Source: CAWDAQ01 sp963800325 (GTDB lineage Bacteria > Actinomycetota > Actinomycetes > Actinomycetales > Dermatophilaceae). From it: DNA of 64,000 bases. Shown here piece after piece: positions 50,798 through 58,937 of this stretch. The translations under genes and the position numbers were made by a program. Under the pieces are notes generated by a model. It was not told the DNA's origin, did no database searches, and saw only the letters and a program-made list of their open reading frames with translations. The stretch's first letter is position 1, and the number at the start of each line of letters is the position of its first letter. The stretch is taken from the NCBI GenBank assembly GCA_963800325.1, contig CAWDAQ010000002.1, positions 124,001 to 188,000 of the forward strand, in the 5' to 3' direction.

Positions 50798-52437
50798 GAG
50801 GCGGGCCGGACCCTCAGGTCCCGCACGGACCCCCAGGCGTCGTCGGGGGAGTCCCGCCCGAAGACGACGCCGATGCCGCCGCGGGCGGCGTTGCCCCCCG
50901 GCGCGGACACGGTGGTCAGCGGCGTGCCGTCGACGACGACGCGGGTGCCGGTGCCGGTCACGGTCGCTACGACGGTGTGCTCGGCGCCGGTGTCCCCGTG
51001 GTCGGCGAGGTTGCGGGCGGCCACGGTGTCGCCGTGGGCGCTCACGGACGCCGTGGTCGCCGAGATCCGGACGACGACCCGCCCGCTGTCGTCACCGCGG
51101 ACGATGACGCCCGGGGCGCCGTCGCCGTCCGCGGGCGGCACCACCGTGGCGCCGAGCCGGTAGCCGGTCCACCTTCCGGTGCGCTGCGGGGCCCAGTAGG
51201 CGGCGAGGTAGGTCAGCGACCTCGCCTCCGGGGTGACCACGTCGTCCTCGAGCCGGCTGGCGTCGATGGGCGCCCGGTGGCCGCCGTCCTCGAGCCAGGC
51301 CGCCCCCCGCGTCGCGGGGCTGAGGGGCTGCACCGGCAGGGTCGACATCTGCTGGAGTCCGCGGAAGACGCTCTCGGCGGTGTCGTCGGCGAAGACCTCG
51401 AGACGCTGGACGGTGTCATTGCGCGCGTCCTGGCGGCTCGCGGGCTCCGGCCGGTAGGCGTCGACGAAGGCGACCGGGAACAGCCGGTGGACCTCCTTCG
51501 CGGCCGCGCGGGCGGCCGCTGGGTCGCCCTGGTCGCCCCGGATGTCGGAGTAGGGCCAGGCGAAGAGGCGCGGGCGGGGCAGATCGTGGGCGGCGAAGTC
51601 GCGGATGGAGCGGTTCAGGTCGCCGGAGATCCGCGCCCGAAAACCCGCGAGGCCCTCCCGTCGGCCGTCCGTGGTTCGCCGGGTCGTCAGGACCGAGCTC
51701 CGGTCACCCTCGGGGCCGATCTTGCGGTGGAGGGCGTGGGTGTGGGACTCGAAGTCCCACCGGCCGCTGGCCTGCATCCGGCTCACCTCCGGCCAGGTGA
51801 GGTAGTACGGCTGGTGCGTGCCGACGCGGCCGGTGATGAGGAAGGAGATGGCCGAGAACCCGTACCGTTCGAGAACCGGGTCGGCGTAGGTCCACAGCCC
51901 CTTCGTGCCGTCGTCGAACGTGATGACCACCGACCGGGGCGGGACGTCGCCCCCCTGCCGGTAGCGGAGCACGTCGGCGGCGCCGAGGGTGTGGTAGCCC
52001 GCACGGTGGAGCATCTTCATCTCGGCGGCGAAGCGCTTCGGGGAGACGACGTAGTCGCTCCCGTGGGCATCAGGGCTGATGTCGTGGTACGTCAGGACGA
52101 CGGGCTCCGCCCCGGTGCCGGCCGGCGCGTCGCCGGCCTGCTCGGCGGACGAGGCGAACCTCGCCTGCTGCGCGTCGGTGAACTGCGGCGCCGGCACCGG
52201 GTGCTGGTCGCCGACGTTCGTGTCCCACCAGTGGTAGGCCCAGAAGCCGCCGAAGACCGCGGCGAGCAGGGACAGCGCGACGGCGCCGGTGAGCACGCGG
52301 GTGAGGTGGTGGCGCAGCCGGGGACGGGGGACGCCCCGGTCGGCAACCTCCGGCAGGAGGGCCATCGCCCGGTCGCGCTGCTGCTCGGCGGCCGTCCCCG
52401 GCGAGTGCCGGGCCGGTCGGTGACGGTCGTGTCTCAC
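50794..52437 (-). CDS. Membrane-anchored polysaccharide deacetylase (CE4, IcaB/PgaB-like)
   Basis: A 547-residue protein with a cytoplasmic N-terminus, one helix at about 48-70 and an extracytoplasmic CE4 domain: LTYHDIS, ITFDDGTKGLW (metal and catalytic aspartates near 175-176), SHTHALH (His232 and His237, as in IcaB/PgaB) and FAWPYSD. A C-terminal beta-sandwich domain (about 410-547) resembles the next gene's product. It should remove N-acetyl groups from a HexNAc polymer outside the membrane. GTG overlaps the microprotein stop. Second last gene of the operon. Confidence 0.9.
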   Translation of the reverse strand: MRHDRHRPARHSPGTAAEQQRDRAMALLPEVADRGVPRPRLRHHLTRVLTGAVALSLLAAVFGGFWAYHWWDTNVGDQHPVPAPQFTDAQQARFASSAEQAGDAPAGTGAEPVVLTYHDISPDAHGSDYVVSPKRFAAEMKMLHRAGYHTLGAADVLRYRQGGDVPPRSVVITFDDGTKGLWTYADPVLERYGFSAISFLITGRVGTHQPYYLTWPEVSRMQASGRWDFESHTHALHRKIGPEGDRSSVLTTRRTTDGRREGLAGFRARISGDLNRSIRDFAAHDLPRPRLFAWPYSDIRGDQGDPAAARAAAKEVHRLFPVAFVDAYRPEPASRQDARNDTVQRLEVFADDTAESVFRGLQQMSTLPVQPLSPATRGAAWLEDGGHRAPIDASRLEDDVVTPEARSLTYLAAYWAPQRTGRWTGYRLGATVVPPADGDGAPGVIVRGDDSGRVVVRISATTASVSAHGDTVAARNLADHGDTGAEHTVVATVTGTGTRVVVDGTPLTTVSAPGGNAARGGIGVVFGRDSPDDAWGSVRDLRVRPAS

Positions 52438-52544
52438 AGGACGGCCCCCCGGGAGAGGACGAAGACGTACAGGGCGACGACGGCCACCACGAGGAGGACG
52501 CCGAGGAGGTGGCTGGAGGCGGTATGGCGCTGCGGGCCCCTCAT
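52434..52544 (-). CDS. 36-residue membrane microprotein between glycosyltransferase and deacetylase
   Basis: A 36-residue frame: a basic, polar N-terminus (RGPQRHTASS) followed by one strong transmembrane helix (LLGVLLVVAVVALYVFVLS) and RGAVL. The ATG overlaps the GT2 stop (ATGA) and the stop overlaps the deacetylase GTG (GTGA), so it is translationally coupled to both. It occupies the position of IcaD/PgaD-type small subunits, which are larger, two-helix proteins needed for full synthase activity. No sequence similarity can be claimed. I infer a synthase subunit; a regulatory or purely incidental peptide is possible. Confidence 0.68.
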   Translation of the reverse strand: MRGPQRHTASSHLLGVLLVVAVVALYVFVLSRGAVL

Positions 52545-54175
52545 GCCGACCTCGACCAGATGCCGCGCCGGATCGTGAACATCGAGTAGACGAGCAGCCA
52601 GCTCAGAACGACCGAGGAGATCAAACTCATCAGGGGCCGGTAGCGCCAGCGCGTGGTGCCCGGGTGGTCGGCCAGGTAGGCCAGCCCCCAGGCACAGCCC
52701 TTGACGAGGACCCCGGCGAGGTAGAGGGCCGTGAGCATCCACGCTGCGTGCGTGGGAGCCCACACCAGGTGGCGCACCGCCATGACGGGGGCGGCGAGGA
52801 CCCAGAGGCCGTGTCCGTAGTAGAGGAACGCGGGTCCGGGGCCCCGGCGCCACATGAAGCGGCCGGTAAAGAAGAGGTTGCGGATGAAGCTCTTCTTCCA
52901 CCGGATCTGCTGCTTCAGGAACGCCCGCGGGCGCTCGGGCACGTTGGTCCACACCGCGGCGGACCGGACGTACCCGACCCGCCAGCGGCGCTCGGGGTGG
53001 TCGACCTCGTCGACGAAATGGGACCCGCGGTTCGCCTCCTTCAGGTCGGCGCCGACCCACCGCTGGCCGAGCACGTACCCGGTGAGCTGCCGGTCGGTGG
53101 CGAACCGGAACTCGCCGCCGAGGAAGCGGTCGTGGGCCCAGGCGGGCAGGTAGTTCCAGACGGCGTCACGCCGGAACACGGCCAGCGGGCCCGACACGCA
53201 GGTCACCGAGCCCATGGTCGACTCGGCCGCCTTGGTCACCCGGAACGAGCCCTCGTACCACGTGTCCTGGACCTTGGTGAGCAGGGTCGCGTCGGCGTTG
53301 AGGGCGCGCGCGTGCCCGGAGACCGCCCCCAGCCCGGGGTGGGCGACGAGCGCGGCGACGCAGCGCCGCAGGGCGTCCGGCGCCAGGACGCAGTCGGAGT
53401 CGGTGAAGGCGATGACCTCGCCGGTCGCGAGCTCCGCCCCGCGGACGAGGGCGTGCTTCTTGCCGACGTTCTGCTCGAGGGCCAGCAGCGTGATCCCGAG
53501 CTCGTCCGACAGCTCGGCCAGTCGCTCGGCGGTGCCGTCCTCGGAGCCGTCGTCGACGACGACGATCTGCAGGTCGGGGTAGTCGGACCCGACCATCGAG
53601 CGCACGCACCGGTCGATGACCTCCCGCTCGTCCTTCACGGCGACGAGGAGGGTCACCGACGGCACTGTCGGGAGCGGGGGGCCGCCGGCCTCGTCCGGCA
53701 CCCGGCTGAAGCGCGGGTCGGCCGGGTCCTCGTAGCGGGTGTAGGCGAGGTAGAACAGGATGATCGTCGCGCTGAGGACGCTCACGCCGTACCCGAGCAG
53801 CACCGGGTGGTCGAGGAAGCGCGGCATCTCGCGCGCGAGCAGCGCCACGAGCGGCAGCAGCGCGAGGATGACGGCGATGCGCCGGATCCCGCGGCGCACC
53901 CCCGGCTCCACGCGGTCCAGGCGGGGGGCGCGGGTCACTTCACCGTCGGCGTAGGCGGCCGAGCCCACCGGGGGCCCGAGCGTGCCGGCCCTGGTGGGCG
54001 TGGGCCGCGACGACGGAGTTGCCGGCGGCGGCGGCGTGGCGGCCGTGCGCGGAGGCGCCCCCCGGGCGCGGCGGCGCCTCCCCCCCTTGGCCGGCTGCGG
54101 ATCCGGGCCGAACAGCTCGTCGGCGAGCGACTGCTCGGTCTCCGGTGGGGACTGTCGGCTCATGGTCTCGCTCAT
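52541..54175 (-). CDS. Processive family 2 glycosyltransferase (hyaluronan/poly-HexNAc synthase-like)
   Basis: A 544-residue membrane synthase. It starts with a charged, Pro-rich cytoplasmic segment (1-95), has two helices (about 101-115 and 128-145), a GT2 domain with VVDDGSEDGT (DD at 208-209), TDSDC (DSD 259-261), ATDRQLT (361) and QQIRW (422-426, the QxxRW of processive synthases), then about three to four C-terminal helices. It should polymerise and export a UDP-sugar polymer. The upstream dehydrogenase suggests uronic or HexNAcA monomers, the downstream deacetylase HexNAc. Start ATG 54175; the stop overlaps the microprotein ATG. Confidence 0.9.
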   Translation of the reverse strand: MSETMSRQSPPETEQSLADELFGPDPQPAKGGRRRRARGAPPRTAATPPPPATPSSRPTPTRAGTLGPPVGSAAYADGEVTRAPRLDRVEPGVRRGIRRIAVILALLPLVALLAREMPRFLDHPVLLGYGVSVLSATIILFYLAYTRYEDPADPRFSRVPDEAGGPPLPTVPSVTLLVAVKDEREVIDRCVRSMVGSDYPDLQIVVVDDGSEDGTAERLAELSDELGITLLALEQNVGKKHALVRGAELATGEVIAFTDSDCVLAPDALRRCVAALVAHPGLGAVSGHARALNADATLLTKVQDTWYEGSFRVTKAAESTMGSVTCVSGPLAVFRRDAVWNYLPAWAHDRFLGGEFRFATDRQLTGYVLGQRWVGADLKEANRGSHFVDEVDHPERRWRVGYVRSAAVWTNVPERPRAFLKQQIRWKKSFIRNLFFTGRFMWRRGPGPAFLYYGHGLWVLAAPVMAVRHLVWAPTHAAWMLTALYLAGVLVKGCAWGLAYLADHPGTTRWRYRPLMSLISSVVLSWLLVYSMFTIRRGIWSRSA

Positions 54176-54217
54176 GTGGGTACTCCCGGTCCTGCTGTCC
54201 GTCCTTCGCGTCGGGCC

Positions 54218-55561
54218 TCACACGGCGGCACGGTGGGCCACCTCGTGCAGGCCGTAGGTCGCATCGAGCACGACTGGGTGCCGGGCCACCCAGTCGAGGT
54301 CCTCGGCGGGGTGCCGGGTGTGGACCAGGACGATGTCGGCGTCGACGTCGTCGGGCAGAGAGGAGTGGAGGCGCTGACCGCTGCGGAGCGTGACGGTGTC
54401 CACGAGCGGGTCGGAGAAGCTGACCCGGGCCCCCTCGGTGACGCACTCCTCGATGACCTCGAGGGCGGGCGACTCGCGCAGGTCGGCGACGCCGGGCTTG
54501 TACGCCACGCCCACGACGTGGACGCGGGCGTGGCGGAGGCTGCGCCCGTGCTCGGCAAGCTCCTCGCGCAGCCGGACGACGACGCGGCGGGGCCGGTTCG
54601 CGATGCCGGTCATCGCGGCGTCGGTCACCGGGGCGGTGAGCCGCTCGCCGCGCAGCTGCCAGAGGAGGTAGTGCGGGTCGCAAGGGATGCAGTGGCCGCC
54701 GACGCCCGGGCCGGGGGTGAACCGCATGAACCCGTAGGGCTTGGTGGCCGCGGCGTCGATGACCTCCGAGGCGGACAGGCCCATGTGCCCGGCCACATCG
54801 GCGATCTCGTTGGCGAACGCGATGTTGACCGCCCGGAACGTGTTCTCGAGCAGCTTCGTCAGCTCCGCGGCCTCCGGGGAGCTGACCGGGTGCAGCGACG
54901 GGCAGGTCCGCTCCAGGGCGGCGACGGCCCGGTCGAGGCAGGCGGCGGTGAGCCCGCCGACGACGCGCGGCGTCGTTGCGGGGGAGTGGTCCGCGACACC
55001 GGGGTCGATGCGCTCCGGGCTGAACGCGACGTGGACGTCGACGCCCGGGGTGAGCCCCCGGTCGCGCAGCGGCTGCTCGAGCAGGGCGCGGGTGCAGCCG
55101 ACGTAGGTGGTCGAGGTGAGCACGATCGTCTGGCCCGGCCGGGCGGCGGCGACCACGGTGCGGCAGGCCCCGGTCAGGGGGCCCAGGTCGGGCACGAGCT
55201 GCGCGGTGACCGGGGTGGGGACGCACACGATGACCGCGTCGGCCTCGGCCAGCCGGGTGGGGGCGTCGGTCAGCTCCCAGCGGGAGCTGCCGAGGTGGGC
55301 CCGCAGGCGCTCGAGGTCGGGCGGGAGCAGGTCGACGTCGCCGGCGCGGATGGCGTCGAGCCGCTGGGCGGACAGGTCGAGACCGATGACGGCCGCGCCC
55401 GCGTCGAGCAGGGACAGCGCGGTCGGCAGGCCGACGTAGCCCATGCCGACGACCGCGACCGTGGCGGGACGCAGGCTCTCGTGCTCGGGGGCGGCGGTCG
55501 GGTCGGCGGCTACGGGGGACGCGCACGTGGTCTCGCGCGAGCCTGCGTGGATCGTGGTCAA
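54218..55561 (-). CDS. Nucleotide-sugar (UDP-HexNAc) 6-dehydrogenase, WbpA/WecC-like
   Basis: A 447-residue UDP-sugar dehydrogenase oxidising C6 to a uronate. It has the Rossmann motif VVGMGYVGLP (39-44), SPERIDPG, ELTKLLENTFRAVNIAFANE (active-site lysine) and GGHCIPCDP with catalytic Cys291. The last motif and EIADVAGHMG are typical of the UDP-ManNAc/GlcNAc group rather than UDP-Glc enzymes. Start TTG 55561 is preferred because AAGAGGG lies 5 bases upstream; the frame continues to 55648 but without good context. First gene of the operon, 42 bases before the synthase. Confidence 0.9.
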   Translation of the reverse strand: MTTIHAGSRETTCASPVAADPTAAPEHESLRPATVAVVGMGYVGLPTALSLLDAGAAVIGLDLSAQRLDAIRAGDVDLLPPDLERLRAHLGSSRWELTDAPTRLAEADAVIVCVPTPVTAQLVPDLGPLTGACRTVVAAARPGQTIVLTSTTYVGCTRALLEQPLRDRGLTPGVDVHVAFSPERIDPGVADHSPATTPRVVGGLTAACLDRAVAALERTCPSLHPVSSPEAAELTKLLENTFRAVNIAFANEIADVAGHMGLSASEVIDAAATKPYGFMRFTPGPGVGGHCIPCDPHYLLWQLRGERLTAPVTDAAMTGIANRPRRVVVRLREELAEHGRSLRHARVHVVGVAYKPGVADLRESPALEVIEECVTEGARVSFSDPLVDTVTLRSGQRLHSSLPDDVDADIVLVHTRHPAEDLDWVARHPVVLDATYGLHEVAHRAAV

Positions 55562-55751
55562 GGGGCCCTCTTCCGGTGTCGTGGCGCGTCGGGCAGGGCG
55601 AGGTGCCGGAGCGAGATGTGGAGTCGTCCGGGGGCAGCACGCCTGCACGTGGGTCGTCTTCGGGGCAGGAGCGCGCGACGCGACGGTGCGCCATCGCCGA
55701 CGGCGTGCCTGGTGATCTCAAGCATGCGCGAGCGGACACCGCCGAGCGGCC

Positions 55752-55768
55752 GAGTCGGTGACCGACTC
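55752..55768. promoter_or_regulatory. Palindrome in the exopolysaccharide leader
   Basis: GAGTCGGT-G-ACCGACTC, perfect 8-base arms, about 190 bases before the dehydrogenase start. Operator or RNA hairpin. Confidence 0.5.
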
Positions 55769-55800
55769 ACCCCCCCGACCGGGGACAGTCCTCCCGTGGC

Positions 55801-55832
55801 AGTGGGTGTCCGTGCCCCTGCGGCCACCCACT
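55801..55832. promoter_or_regulatory. Hairpin in the exopolysaccharide leader
   Basis: AGTGGGTG and CACCCACT, perfect 8-bp arms around a 16-base loop. Confidence 0.5.
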
Positions 55833-55924
55833 AGAACATGAATGCCATGGCTCGGTAAAGCGATGTTCAACTACTCTCGTCCCTCTTGACGGTCTGAACT
55901 CAATGAAAAGTACAAATCTGGCAA

Positions 55925-55939
55925 GAGATCGTCGATCTC
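55925..55939. promoter_or_regulatory. Palindrome in the AT-richer promoter region of the exopolysaccharide operon
   Basis: GAGATCG-T-CGATCTC, perfect 7-base arms, at the far end of the gap, where a repressor or activator could sit. Confidence 0.45.
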
Positions 55940-55963
55940 GCTGTGCCGCGACGCTCGGGTCGC

Positions 55964-57199
55964 TCAGCGACGCCGGGGAAGACCCCGGACGGGGACGTCC
56001 GGCTCGCCGGCTGCGGCGCCCTCGACGCGGCCGTACCGGCCGGCCCACGGCTGGGCACTCGCCCCGTGGGCGAGCACGCTGAGCAGGACGGTCACCGCGA
56101 CGAGGGAGACCGCCGGGTCGGCGTCGGAGCCCAGGCCCTCGAGGGCGAGCAGCGCGAAGACGAGGGAGGCCAGGCCGCGGGGACCGAACCACCCGACGAA
56201 CACCGTGGTCCGCCGGTCGATGCCGGACCCGAGCGTCGCGAGCGCCACCGGCACCATCCGCACCACCGTCAGGGAGGCCACCGCGTACCCGACCTCGGTG
56301 AGCGAGAGGTCCCGGGCGACGAGCGGGACCGCGACCGCGCCGAAGACGAGCCACACCAGGAGGGAGAGCAGCCCGCTGGTCTGCTCGATGAACGCCAGCT
56401 CGTGCCGGCTGCGGGGTCCCGCGGCCGGCCCGAAGGCGAGCCCGCCGCAGAAGGCGGCGACGAAGCCGTTCCCACCGAGCGCGACCGCGACCGCCCACGC
56501 CCCCACCGCGAGGGCGAGGACCGCCACCCCGGAGAAGTCCTCCGCCGCCCAGCGGCGCGCCCGGGCGCGCCGCAGGAGCAGGCCGCCGGCGGCCCCGGCG
56601 GCGAGCCCGAGCGCGGCGCCGAGCACGAGCTCCCAGGCGGCGTGGGCCGGGCCGACGGACGCGGTGAGGCCCTCCTCGGAGGCCGCGGCGACGACGGCGA
56701 GCGCGACGACCGGGGTGACGACGCCGTCGTTGAGCCCGCTCTCGACGGTGAGCAGGCGCCGCACCCGGCGCGGGACCGCCGGGTTGGTCACGACCGGCAC
56801 CCCGAGCGCTGCGTCGGTCGGCGCGAGGGCCGCCCCGACGAGCAGCGCGAGCCACGGGTCGAGACCGGGGAACAGCACCACCGCCAGGCCCCAGCCCGCG
56901 AGCACCGTCAGCGGCAGCCCGATCCCGAGCAGGCGCAGGTAGAGCCCGGTGTCCCCGCGCAGGTCGCGGGCCCCCACCCGGGCCGCGTCGGCGAAGAGCA
57001 CCCAGACGAGGGTGACCTCGAGCAGCGGCCGGAGCGTCTCGGGTGCCCCGGGAGCTCGCACCAGCCCGAGGCCGCCGAGGACGGCGCCGGTCACGACGAA
57101 GACGATCGGCGCGGTGAGGTCGGCCCGCTCCAGCCGGGCCGAGAGGAGCCCCCAGAGGAAGATCGCCGCCGCGACGACGGCGACCGCGGTCAGGTCCAT
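55964..57199 (-). CDS. Na+/H+ antiporter of the CPA1 (NhaP-like) family
   Basis: A 411-residue membrane protein with about 12 helices. The central motif GAALAPTDAALGVPVV contains the TDA/ND ion-binding region and ESGLNDGVVTPV the conserved N-D pair of CPA1 antiporters. ATG 57199 follows GGAGGGAGGG; a longer frame upstream has no start context. No C-terminal TrkA domain is present. It likely supports pH or sodium homeostasis, and is divergent from the M20 peptidase gene. Confidence 0.9.
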   Translation of the reverse strand: MDLTAVAVVAAAIFLWGLLSARLERADLTAPIVFVVTGAVLGGLGLVRAPGAPETLRPLLEVTLVWVLFADAARVGARDLRGDTGLYLRLLGIGLPLTVLAGWGLAVVLFPGLDPWLALLVGAALAPTDAALGVPVVTNPAVPRRVRRLLTVESGLNDGVVTPVVALAVVAAASEEGLTASVGPAHAAWELVLGAALGLAAGAAGGLLLRRARARRWAAEDFSGVAVLALAVGAWAVAVALGGNGFVAAFCGGLAFGPAAGPRSRHELAFIEQTSGLLSLLVWLVFGAVAVPLVARDLSLTEVGYAVASLTVVRMVPVALATLGSGIDRRTTVFVGWFGPRGLASLVFALLALEGLGSDADPAVSLVAVTVLLSVLAHGASAQPWAGRYGRVEGAAAGEPDVPVRGLPRRR

Positions 57200-57277
57200 G
57201 CCGCCCTCCCTCCGCCCGGCACCCCCCATCGTCCGGGTCGACCCGCGCGGACGGATCGCCCGACGAGGATGAGGTCC

Positions 57278-57283
57278 TACAGT
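57278..57283 (+). promoter_or_regulatory. -10 element of leaderless M20 peptidase gene
   Basis: TACAGT with 7 bases to ATG 57291. Confidence 0.55.
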
Positions 57284-57290
57284 GGCTCGC

Positions 57291-58670
57291 ATGTCTGCCA
57301 GCCCCGGCCCCGTCCCCCCGAGCACCCCATCCGACGCGCCCGCCCAGGGGAGCGTCTTGCGTCCCGAGGACGAGGTCGTCCGGATCTGCCAGGAGCTGAT
57401 CCGGATCGACTCGACGAACTACGGCGACGGCAGCGGCCCGGGGGAGGCCGAGGCGGCGGATTACGTCGTGGGGCTGCTGCGCGAGGTCGGGCTCGAGCCC
57501 ACCGTCGTCGAGAGCGAGCCCGGCCGGGCGAGCGTCGTGGTCCGGATCGAGGGGGAGGACCGCGACCGGCCGGGGCTCGCGCTGCACGGCCACCTCGACG
57601 TCGTCCCCGCCCACGCCCCGGACTGGCAGGTCGACCCGTTCGGCGGCGAGGAGCGCGACGGCTGCATCTGGGGTCGCGGCGCCGTCGACATGAAGGACAT
57701 GGACGCGATGATCCTCGCGAACGTCCGCCACCTCGCCCGGACCGGGGCCCGGCCCCCGCGGGACCTCGTCATCGCCTTCTTCGCCGACGAGGAGGCCGGC
57801 GGGGTGCACGGCTCGCACCACCTCGTCGCCCACCGGCCCGAGCTGTTCGACGGGGTCGGGGAGGCGGTCAGCGAGGTCGGCGGCTACAGCGTGACCGTCC
57901 CCGCCGCCGACGGCGGCGAGCCGCGCCGGGCCTATCTCGTCCAGAGCGCCGAGAAGGGCATCGCCTGGGTGCAGCTGACCGCGCGGGGGCGGGCCGGGCA
58001 CGGGTCGGTCCCGAACGAGGACAACGCCGTCGCCCACCTCGCGGAGGCCGTCGCCCGCATCCACGCCCACGCCTGGCCGCGGGAGTACATCGCCGTCGTG
58101 CGCGAGCTGCTCGACCAGCTGAGCGCCCTGACCGGCACGCCGTGGTCCGACGACGACCTCGACGACCTCCTCGGCCACCTCGGCGGCGCCCAGGGCTTCG
58201 TCCGCGGCACCCTCCAGGACACCGCGAACCCGACGATGCTCTCGGCGGGCTACAAGCACAACGTCATCCCGCAGACCGCGACCGCCCGGGTCGACTGCCG
58301 GTTCCTGCCCGGCCACGACGAGAGCCTGCTCGCGACGCTGCGCGAGCTGGCCGGCCCCCACGTCGAGGTGGAGGTCCTCCACCGGGACATCGCGCTCGAG
58401 GCACCCTTCGAGGGGCCGCTCGTCGACGCGATGCGCGCGGCGCTGGTGGCGGAGGACCCGGAGGCGGAGATCCTGCCCTACTGCCTGTCCGGTGGCACGG
58501 ACAACAAGGCGCTCAGCCTGCTCGGCATCACCGGCTACGGCTTCGCGCCGCTGCGCCTGCCGGCCGACCTCGACTTCGCCCCGATGTTCCACGGGGTCGA
58601 CGAGCGGGTCCCGGTCGATGCCCTCACGTTCGGCACCCGGGTGCTCGGGCGGCTCATCGCGACGTGCTGA
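57291..58670 (+). CDS. M20/ArgE/DapE-family metallopeptidase
   Basis: A 459-residue two-zinc hydrolase. The metal ligands are visible in ALHGHLDVVP, GRGAVDMKDMDAM and FFADEEAGGVHG, with the lid-dimerisation domain between about residues 215 and 370, and the end SGGTDNKALSLLGITGYGF. It lacks specific features separating dipeptidases from N-acyl amino acid deacylases, so the substrate is open. ATG 57291 follows the -10 element by 7 bases (leaderless); GTG 57282 would sit inside that element. Confidence 0.92.
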   Translation: MSASPGPVPPSTPSDAPAQGSVLRPEDEVVRICQELIRIDSTNYGDGSGPGEAEAADYVVGLLREVGLEPTVVESEPGRASVVVRIEGEDRDRPGLALHGHLDVVPAHAPDWQVDPFGGEERDGCIWGRGAVDMKDMDAMILANVRHLARTGARPPRDLVIAFFADEEAGGVHGSHHLVAHRPELFDGVGEAVSEVGGYSVTVPAADGGEPRRAYLVQSAEKGIAWVQLTARGRAGHGSVPNEDNAVAHLAEAVARIHAHAWPREYIAVVRELLDQLSALTGTPWSDDDLDDLLGHLGGAQGFVRGTLQDTANPTMLSAGYKHNVIPQTATARVDCRFLPGHDESLLATLRELAGPHVEVEVLHRDIALEAPFEGPLVDAMRAALVAEDPEAEILPYCLSGGTDNKALSLLGITGYGFAPLRLPADLDFAPMFHGVDERVPVDALTFGTRVLGRLIATC

Positions 58671-58704
58671 CGAGAGCCGCCGGGCGGCCCGAGGAGGTCG
58701 TCCC

Positions 58705-58899
58705 TCAGGAGACGCCGGACAGCCGCGGCACCCGGATGATCTTGCGGCGCAGCCAGGTCCGCTGCACGCCGCCGAGGTAGACGCGGGTCCGGTGGAGCTC
58801 CCAGTGGCCGTACTCGGCCTGGTCGGCGAGAGCGCGGCGGATCTCGGCGCGGGACGTCTCGCGGGTGAACCTCAGCACCCGGTACTCGTACTCGACCAT
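58705..58899 (-). CDS. DUF5703 small protein
   Basis: A 64-residue protein: VEYEYRVLRFTRETSR, ALADQAEYGHWELHRTRVYLGGVQR and RRKIIRVPR. The pattern of basic strand and the EYGHWEL segment match DUF5703, a conserved actinobacterial family without a known role. The start is chosen at ATG 58899, 7 bases after CACAAT; ATG 58908 would add three residues. Divergent from the next gene over 38 bases, convergent with the M20 peptidase. Confidence 0.8.
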   Translation of the reverse strand: MVEYEYRVLRFTRETSRAEIRRALADQAEYGHWELHRTRVYLGGVQRTWLRRKIIRVPRLSGVS

Positions 58900-58925
58900 C
58901 ATCCCCATTGTGACCCACGACCGGA

Positions 58926-58931
58926 TACCGT
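58926..58931 (+). promoter_or_regulatory. -10 element of leaderless acidic-protein gene
   Basis: TACCGT with 6 bases to ATG 58938. Confidence 0.6.
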
Positions 58932-58937
58932 CGGGGC

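Larger units (their letters stand above)
55562..55963. other. Long structured intergenic region upstream of the exopolysaccharide operon
   Basis: This 402-base gap contains no credible gene. It includes the 5' leader of the minus-strand operon and the end of the nhaP-like gene. Two potential hairpins lie at 55752-55768 and 55801-55832. The stretch 55830-55935 is clearly AT-richer than the rest of the window. No known riboswitch motif was recognised. Confidence 0.6.

Noticed and set aside
52664..55834. A 1056-codon open frame on the plus strand opposite the exopolysaccharide operon
   Set aside because: Antisense to the GT2 and dehydrogenase genes, without domains.
55562..55963. Riboswitch in the exopolysaccharide leader
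   Set aside because: No recognisable c-di-GMP, c-di-AMP or cobalamin core was found by eye; only hairpins are reported.
55767..58592. A 941-codon open frame on the minus strand
   Set aside because: It runs through the nhaP-like gene in another frame and antisense to the M20 gene, both well supported; composition is low-complexity.
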